DNA from: JBCBJZ01 sp038522635
GTDB lineage: Bacteria; Pseudomonadota; Alphaproteobacteria; Rhizobiales; Hyphomicrobiaceae
Assembly (NCBI GenBank): GCA_038522635.1
Contig: JBCBJZ010000132.1
Location: 1 to 10,383 of the forward strand
Reading direction: 5' to 3'
DNA length: 10,383 nt
The position numbers and the translations under genes were made by a program. Position 1 is the stretch's first letter. The number at the start of each line of letters is the position of its first letter. This document shows positions 6,197 to 10,383 of the stretch, piece by piece. Under the pieces are notes generated by a model that saw only the letters and a program-made list of their open reading frames with translations, searched no databases and was not told where the DNA came from.

Positions 6197-6724
6197 TTAA
6201 GCGTCGGGCGATGCCACGTGCGTGAAGCTGCCGCGCAAATAGATGAGCGGGCTTGCCTCCTCGCGCGCATCGCCGCCGATCACGGTCGCCAAGAAGATCG
6301 AGTGGGTGGCGAAAGCGTGCGCGTCGACCACGCGACAATCGAGGCTCGCCAGCGCGGAGCGCAATCGTGGTGCACCGCTGAGCCCCGTTTCCCAGGGATC
6401 GCCCAAAAACCGCTGCTCGCCCTTGATGCCGCCAGCACCGGCAAACTTGGCCGCCACATCGGCCTGGTCGCTCGCCAGCATGTTAACGCTGAAGGCGCCG
6501 GTTTCCTGGATCACGCCATGCGCGCTTGCCGCCTGGTTGACGCAGATGAGCAAGCTCGGCGGATCATCGCTGAGCGAACAGACCGCGGTTGCGGTCAAGC
6601 CCGTGCGCGCGCCTTCGCGGCCAACCGCGATAACGGCCACCGCGCCTGCCTGATGGCGCATCAACGCGCGAAACGCCGCCGCACTCAGCACCGGCGGTTG
6701 AGACGGCGCATCAGGGCTTGGCAC
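6197..6724 (-). CDS. Flavin reductase-like domain protein (FMN-binding split barrel)
   Basis: A roughly 175-residue single-domain protein of the flavin reductase (HpaC/RutF-like) family, which reduces FMN or FAD with NAD(P)H to supply a monooxygenase or another acceptor. Motifs are FRALMRHQAGAVAVIAV near the N-terminus, GLTATAVCSLSDDPPSLLICVN (flavin phosphate region), FSVNMLASDQ, the HSIFLATV strand and PLIYLRGSF near the C-terminus. The frame is open up to 6961, but that extension is Arg/Ser-rich and lies antisense-free inside eipB in another frame, so it is not real. GTG 6724 is the best start: it overlaps the eipB stop by 14 nt and has a G-run just upstream; GTG 6691 is an alternative. 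The overlap implies translation coupled to eipB. No monooxygenase partner gene is present in the window. Confidence 0.88.
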   Translation of the reverse strand: MPSPDAPSQPPVLSAAAFRALMRHQAGAVAVIAVGREGARTGLTATAVCSLSDDPPSLLICVNQAASAHGVIQETGAFSVNMLASDQADVAAKFAGAGGIKGEQRFLGDPWETGLSGAPRLRSALASLDCRVVDAHAFATHSIFLATVIGGDAREEASPLIYLRGSFTHVASPDA

Positions 6725-7613
6725 ACGCCCCCCGTTTGAGGAACGTGATCTGCGATAGCCGCCCGCGGATCGAGAACTCACCGTAGTCGATGAACAACTT
6801 CCGACTGACCCCATTGTCGTAATAGCGAAACGCCAGTTCGTAGACCGGCACGCCGTCCGCGTTGGCCTTGTCCTTCTCGAAATAACTGATCGACACCGGC
6901 CACGCTGCGAGCCCGCGCAGCACCTTGCCATTCTTGGCGGCCGGCAGCTTGGCGTCCGCATCAGGCGCCAGAGGCAACCCGATCACCGACGTGGTGGCGT
7001 AAACCTTGTCGCCCTTTTCCGAGCCATCGTAGAGGTCGGCCTGGAGCACCTTACGACCGGCGCGCGCCGCATTCAGAAGAGCGATCGAATGCTGAACGGG
7101 AAAGAACACGTCGGGACGCAGCGCCAACTTGGCCTTGCGTGGGCTGCTCAAGCGGATGTTGATGCTTTTGTCTTTGCGCCGGCGGCGGGCGTCACCCTTG
7201 GTTGACTGCGCAAGCTTGTCATCGCGGTACTGGCGCGAGTTGAAACGAAACCGTTGCCCCTCGCCCTGCTCCCAACTGGACGTGCGCATGTCTGACACCG
7301 TCGCTTCGCCCTGTGGCGAGACCATCCGACTGACGAAACGCATGTTCTGCGTATAACCTTCGCACGCGTTCCCCGTCAGCTCATAGACCATGCGGCCACG
7401 CAGCTGCCCGATACCGGACCCCACTTTCGCGCGCTCAAGCGTGATCTCGTAGACCGCGCGGTGCGGCACCAACGAAGCGGCGTGCGCCACCGCCGGGGCA
7501 AGGCCCATCACGAGCAACGACGCGAGCGCTTTGGGCGCAAAACCGCTCGCGGCGGCGCGTTGGGCGGTGCTTAAGGATTTAGACAAGACAGAACGAACGT
7601 GCACAGCGTGCAT
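6711..7613 (-). CDS. eipB: EipB-family (DUF1849) periplasmic cell-envelope integrity protein
   Basis: A 300-residue exported protein of the alphaproteobacterial EipB family; Brucella EipB is a periplasmic beta-spiral protein needed for envelope integrity. The N-terminus has basic residues, a hydrophobic stretch (about 29-43) and an AHA-A cleavage site near residue 45. After it come family blocks LVPHRAVYEITL (48-59), GRMVYELTGNACEGYTQNMRFVS (73-95), SDMRTSSWEQGEGQRFRFNS (107-126), FFPVQHSIALLNAARAG (170-186), DLYDGSEKGDKVYATTSVIG (193-212) and YELAFRYYDNGVSRKLFIDYGEFSI (258-282). C84 in NACEGY and C297 near the C-terminus match the cysteine pair that forms a disulfide in Brucella EipB. A basic segment (DARRRRKDK, 141-149) is unusually charged. 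ATG 7613 has a strong AGGAGG (7619-7624). It is co-transcribed with the flavin reductase gene and divergent from the phosphodiesterase gene. Confidence 0.9.
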   Translation of the reverse strand: MHAVHVRSVLSKSLSTAQRAAASGFAPKALASLLVMGLAPAVAHAASLVPHRAVYEITLERAKVGSGIGQLRGRMVYELTGNACEGYTQNMRFVSRMVSPQGEATVSDMRTSSWEQGEGQRFRFNSRQYRDDKLAQSTKGDARRRRKDKSINIRLSSPRKAKLALRPDVFFPVQHSIALLNAARAGRKVLQADLYDGSEKGDKVYATTSVIGLPLAPDADAKLPAAKNGKVLRGLAAWPVSISYFEKDKANADGVPVYELAFRYYDNGVSRKLFIDYGEFSIRGRLSQITFLKRGACAKP

Positions 7614-7618
7614 GCCAT

Positions 7619-7624
7619 CCTCCT
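7619..7624 (-). promoter_or_regulatory. Strong Shine-Dalgarno site of eipB
   Basis: On the - strand AGGAGG ends 5 nt before ATG 7613. It is the strongest ribosome-binding site in the window and fixes the eipB start. Confidence 0.8.
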
Positions 7625-7646
7625 GATGACGAAAAGGAACATCACC

Positions 7647-7717
7647 CTAGGCACATCCGCTGATTTTGCCTAGCGTTCTTGACTCCGCCGTATAGTCACG
7701 CGGCGGTAACAGTGACT
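7647..7717. promoter_or_regulatory. Cluster of inverted half-sites in the eipB / phosphodiesterase divergent promoter region
   Basis: Within the 190-bp divergent gap are CTAGGC (7647-7652) facing GCCTAG (7668-7673), TGACT (7680-7684) facing AGTCA (7694-7698) with a 9-bp spacer, CCGCCG (7685-7690) facing CGGCGG (7701-7706), and a further TGACT (7713-7717) that makes AGTCAC/GTGACT with the middle site. Such dyads are typical of operators, but no known regulator motif was recognised. TATAGT (7691-7696), inside the dyad, is a possible -10 for the + strand gene, with TTGCCT at 7666-7671 as a poorly spaced -35. Confidence 0.35.
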
Positions 7718-7803
7718 TTGCAAAATTGGGGCATCGGTTCCCGGCGTGCGCCATGCAGGGCGCCAGAAAGCGATCGAACGCGCGCCCTTCAGGATGAGGC
7801 CTC

Positions 7804-8550
7804 ATGCGCCTGCACATGCACTCGTATTGCGCCCAACCCATCGCCCACCGTGGCTTGCATGGGGCGGTGACGGGGCACGTTGAGAATTCAACGGCAGCGC
7901 TGCGCGAAGCCTACGAAGCGGGCTACGCGATCGAGTGCGACGTGCGCGCCAGTGTCGACCACCAAGCGTTCGTGTTCCATGACGCGACGGGCGCGCGTCT
8001 GCTCGCCGCACCCGCTGACGCGCGAAGCGAGGCGTTCACGCTGGCTGCGCAACCGGCCGACGCGATCCAAGCAACACGCGTCGCCGGGACGGACGCGCCG
8101 CCACCAACCTTCGAAGCGCTGCTGGCGTTGGTGGCCGGACGGGTCCCGCTGATCGTTGAGATCAAGCCGGATGCTGCGACCCGGGCAAGCGAGACGCTCG
8201 ATGCCATGGCGCTCGCGGCGGCGACCTACACTGGCGATCTCGCGTTCAAATCGTTTGATCCAGATCTTTGCGCCCGTCTCAAACGCCGCCTGCCCTATTT
8301 ACCGATCGGCCTGGTGATCGGTCCACACCCACCGCCAGCCGGCGTTTGGCCCTGGCGTTGCCCCGCGCTGCGCGATCTCACGAGCGCTGATTTCCTCAGC
8401 GTCGCGGTGAGCCGCGTCCACGATCCGCTGTTTCAGACTTTGCGCCGGCTGCAAGCCAAGCCGCTCTTCACCTGGACCGTGCGGGAACCCGAAGAGCACA
8501 GCCTGGCGCGTCGCTATGCGGACGCTGCGATCTTCGAACTTACGGCTTGA
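7804..8550 (+). CDS. Glycerophosphodiester phosphodiesterase (GDPD family, UgpQ-like)
   Basis: A 248-residue TIM-barrel metal-dependent enzyme that would hydrolyse glycerophosphodiesters to glycerol 3-phosphate and an alcohol. Catalytic and metal residues are visible: H15 and R16 in AHRG, E27 in VENST, E44 and D46 in IECDVR, H59 in VFHD, and E119 with K121 in VEIKP. FTWTV (222-226) near the C-terminus is also a family element. There is no signal peptide, so the protein is probably cytosolic and acts on imported or recycled head groups. AGGA (7791-7794) lies 9 nt before ATG 7804, supporting the start. Its last 11 bp overlap the convergent DUF3592 gene, and it is divergent from eipB. Family assignment is firm; the preferred diester is unknown. 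Confidence 0.92.
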   Translation: MRLHMHSYCAQPIAHRGLHGAVTGHVENSTAALREAYEAGYAIECDVRASVDHQAFVFHDATGARLLAAPADARSEAFTLAAQPADAIQATRVAGTDAPPPTFEALLALVAGRVPLIVEIKPDAATRASETLDAMALAAATYTGDLAFKSFDPDLCARLKRRLPYLPIGLVIGPHPPPAGVWPWRCPALRDLTSADFLSVAVSRVHDPLFQTLRRLQAKPLFTWTVREPEEHSLARRYADAAIFELTA

Positions 8551-8917
8551 TCGCGTTGCCGGTGACGAACAGGCCCACAACCCAGATCGCGCCGAACAGC
8601 GGAAACAGGTAAACGTAAAGACCGTAGTGGAGCGCACTGTAGAGTTCGCCGGCGTCGGGCTTTTCGGGATTGACGTACACCGTCGCTTCCTTGCCGAGCA
8701 TGCGGCGGCGTCCCCAGTAGTTCGACGTCGCCACGTAGCGCTTGCCTTTGTAGGCGTACCCCACGCTGATCGACGGCCATGGCACCAGGCGGACGTCCAC
8801 AATCTGCCCAGGCACCTTGGTCCATTTATCCAGCCGGTCGCGCCAGACGAGGTAATGCATGGCGCCGATCAGCATCAAAAATCCGCCGATGTAGATGTTG
8901 ACGTGAAGACCGCCCAC
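8540..8917 (-). CDS. DUF3592 small membrane protein
   Basis: A 125-residue protein with a membrane helix near each end (about 7-24 and 98-118) and a soluble beta-rich middle. The middle, PGQIVDVRL...VGYAYKGKRYVATSNYWGRRR...GKEATVYVNPEKPDAGEL, is the DUF3592 pattern, where the strand VYVNPEKPDAGEL is the most recognisable element. Function of the family is unknown. The frame extends to a TTG at 8980, but GTG 8917 is preferred: GAGAGGGG lies 6 nt upstream, and the extra 21 residues are a DGDK repeat with no family similarity. It converges on the phosphodiesterase gene with an 11-bp 3' overlap and is divergent from the COG3146 gene. The C-terminus is short, ending soon after the second helix. 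Confidence 0.82.
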   Translation of the reverse strand: MGGLHVNIYIGGFLMLIGAMHYLVWRDRLDKWTKVPGQIVDVRLVPWPSISVGYAYKGKRYVATSNYWGRRRMLGKEATVYVNPEKPDAGELYSALHYGLYVYLFPLFGAIWVVGLFVTGNAIKP

Positions 8918-8933
8918 CGCGTGCCCCTCTCTC

Positions 8934-8965
8934 TTGTCGCCGTCGCCAGCTTTGTCGCCGTCGCC
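8934..8965. repeat. 14-bp direct repeat at 18-bp offset
   Basis: TTGTCGCCGTCGCC occurs at 8934-8947 and 8952-8965, just upstream of the DUF3592 gene. In the - strand frame it would encode a repeated GDGDK, but it lies ahead of the preferred start, so it is probably leader DNA. Confidence 0.7.
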
Positions 8966-9096
8966 GGTGCTGCATGCCAACCGCGACGACCGGCCACGGA
9001 ACCTTTCACCGTCGATTGGCTAGGGTGTCGCCATCAGCCTCCGATGATGCCATCGCGGGCCCGCATCCCCCAGCAAAGCACCATGGCAAGGACCGC

Positions 9097-10278
9097 ATGA
9101 GCGCCAGCGAAGAACCGCAAAGCGAGGTCGTCGTCAAGGTTGTGCGCGGCCTCGATGACGTCGAGCCGGCGGCCTGGGATGCGTGCGCGACGCCTGATCC
9201 GGCGACCCGCAACCCGTTCGTCAGCCACACGTTCCTGAAGTGCCTCGAAGACGCCAAGACCGTGACGCGGCGCAGCGGGTGGATGCCGCATCATCTGTTG
9301 CTGGAGGACGATGCGGGCGCGCTCGCCGCCTGTATGCCCTGCTACCTCAAGGCTCACAGCCAGGGTGAGTACATCTTCGATTACGGCTGGGCGGACGCCT
9401 TCGAACGCGCAGGCGGGAGCTATTACCCCAAGCTGCAATGCGCCGTGCCGTTCACGCCGGTGCCTGGCCCGCGCCTGCTCGTGCGCCCCAGCATCGATGC
9501 TGCGCATAACGCACGCCTGCTGGCCGCAGCGGCTGTCGAACTGGCCAAGCAGAACGCGTTATCCTCGCTGCATTTCACCTTCCTCACCAAGCCCGAATGG
9601 GAGGACTTAGGCGATCTGGGCTTCCTGCAACGCACCGACAAGCAGTTCCATTGGCATAACGAGGGCTACGATACGTTCGACGCGTTCTTGGGCGCACTCG
9701 CCTCGCGCAAACGTAAAGCGATCCGCAAAGAACGCGCCAGCGCACTGGACGCCGGCCTGACCGTGTCATGGCTGCGCGGACGCGACATCACCGAAGCCCA
9801 CTGGGACGCCTTTTTCGATTTCTACCAGGACACTGGCGCGCGCAAATGGGGGCGGCCCTACTTGAACCGGCGCTTTTTCTCGCTGCTGGGCGAGCGCATG
9901 GGCGAAGACTGCTTGCTCATCATGGTGGCACAAGGCTCACGCTACATCGCAGGTGCGCTCAACATCATCGGCGGCGATTGCCTGTACGGGCGTTACTGGG
10001 GCGCTTTAGAGCATCACCCCTGCCTGCACTTTGAGGTCTGTTATTATCAGGCGGTGGATTTTGCGATCGCGGAGAAGCTGGCGCGGGTCGAAGCCGGCGC
10101 GCAGGGTGAACATAAGTTGGCGCGCGGCTACGTGCCGGTGCCGACCTATTCGGCGCATTGGATTGCCGATCGGAACTTCCGTGCCGCGGTCGCTGACTAT
10201 CTGGAGCGTGAGCGCGAGCATATGGACTATGAGCGCGACGCCTTGGCCACGTTCACCCCGTTCAAGAAGGCGGACTGA
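9097..10278 (+). CDS. COG3146-type FemAB/GNAT-like acyltransferase
   Basis: A 393-residue soluble protein of the COG3146 family (formerly DUF482), described in databases as a peptidoglycan-biosynthesis or GNAT-fold protein but of unproven role. Recognisable blocks are NPFVSHTFLKCLE (about 39-51), YIFDYGWADAFERAGGSYYPKLQCAVPFTPVPGPRLL (about 92-128), the FLGALASRKRKAIRKER segment, FYQDTGARKWGRPYLNRRFF, and near the C-terminus HFEVCYYQAVDFAI followed by GAQGEHKLARGYVPVPTYSAHW. The GAQGEHK.ARGY.P motif is the clearest family signature and probably part of the active site. The frame is open from 8974, but ATG 9097 gives the usual family length and has AAGGA (9088-9092) at a 4-nt spacing. It stands alone on its strand, divergent from DUF3592, with no obvious partner. 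Confidence 0.9.
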   Translation: MSASEEPQSEVVVKVVRGLDDVEPAAWDACATPDPATRNPFVSHTFLKCLEDAKTVTRRSGWMPHHLLLEDDAGALAACMPCYLKAHSQGEYIFDYGWADAFERAGGSYYPKLQCAVPFTPVPGPRLLVRPSIDAAHNARLLAAAAVELAKQNALSSLHFTFLTKPEWEDLGDLGFLQRTDKQFHWHNEGYDTFDAFLGALASRKRKAIRKERASALDAGLTVSWLRGRDITEAHWDAFFDFYQDTGARKWGRPYLNRRFFSLLGERMGEDCLLIMVAQGSRYIAGALNIIGGDCLYGRYWGALEHHPCLHFEVCYYQAVDFAIAEKLARVEAGAQGEHKLARGYVPVPTYSAHWIADRNFRAAVADYLEREREHMDYERDALATFTPFKKAD

Positions 10279-10307
10279 CGGGCCAACGCGCGGTCGGACG
10301 TGCCGTT

Positions 10308-10379
10308 AGAGCAACGGGCGCAAAGTGCGAGTCACCGGCTTAAACACTCACGCCTTGCCTTTGCGCCCAAAGTTGCTCT
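10308..10379. repeat. Long imperfect palindrome at the right edge
   Basis: Two perfect arm segments nest: AGAGCAAC (10308-10315) pairs with GTTGCTCT (10372-10379), and GGGCGCAAAG (10316-10325) pairs with CTTTGCGCCC (10359-10368); the only interruption is a 3-nt AAA bulge on the right arm. Inside, GAGT (10329-10332) can pair with ACTC (10346-10349), extending the stem. A transcript would fold into a stem of 18 bp around a 33-nt loop. There is no T-run, so it looks more like a dispersed palindromic element than an intrinsic terminator, though it may still end the COG3146 transcript. Confidence 0.75.
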
Positions 10380-10383
10380 GCAC

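Noticed and set aside
6182..6739. Open frame of 185 codons on the + strand
   Set aside because: It is antisense to the flavin reductase, Arg/Ala-rich and without recognisable motifs.
6725..6961. N-terminal extension of the flavin reductase frame
   Set aside because: The added residues are Arg/Ser-rich, overlap the conserved C-terminal part of EipB and do not resemble the reductase family.
1..10383. Mobile element, phage or defence system
   Set aside because: No transposase, integrase, phage, toxin or nuclease genes and no att-like repeats; gene order and composition look like ordinary chromosome.

Overview
The window is GC-rich, densely packed chromosomal DNA whose genes are of alphaproteobacterial character. 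An EipB-family (DUF1849) envelope protein, a DUF6314 protein, a BioY biotin transporter and a COG3146 protein together point to Alphaproteobacteria, probably Hyphomicrobiales or a nearby order; this placement is inferred from family distribution only. There is no tRNA, rRNA, insertion sequence, phage gene, CRISPR array or defence system. Ten protein genes are supported, one of them cut by the left edge.

Left third (1-3181, all + strand): an acyl-CoA dehydrogenase missing its N-terminus, an APH-fold phosphotransferase and a DHRS4-like short-chain dehydrogenase. The first two correspond to the two halves of mammalian ACAD10/ACAD11 and to LvaC/LvaA of the Pseudomonas levulinate pathway. The likely chemistry is phosphorylation of a 4-hydroxyacyl-CoA, removal of the phosphate to give an enoyl-CoA, and a separate carbonyl/alcohol redox step by the SDR. 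The leader of the phosphotransferase gene carries an 11-bp tandem repeat that creates a chain of tiny ORFs linked by ATGA overlaps.

Middle (3182-6724): a bioY gene on the - strand, with a duplicated Shine-Dalgarno block, is divergent from a DUF6314 gene. A class I/II PLP aminotransferase follows, preceded by a 229-bp non-coding stretch that holds a 15-bp tandem duplication and a 17-bp minisatellite of about five units. A flavin reductase-like gene converges on the aminotransferase; its probable GTG start overlaps the end of eipB, so eipB and the reductase form a two-gene - strand operon.

Right third (6711-10383): eipB (signal peptide, two conserved-type cysteines) is divergent from a glycerophosphodiester phosphodiesterase gene, with TGACT/AGTCA half-sites in the shared promoter region. 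A small two-helix DUF3592 membrane protein converges on and overlaps the phosphodiesterase gene by 11 bp. A COG3146 acyltransferase-like gene is divergent from DUF3592. The window ends in a long imperfect palindrome.

Most of the window is ordinary housekeeping or accessory metabolism. The parts most worth a second look are the split ACAD11-type module, the mini-ORF leader, the 17-bp minisatellite, the duplicated ribosome-binding block and the terminal palindrome.
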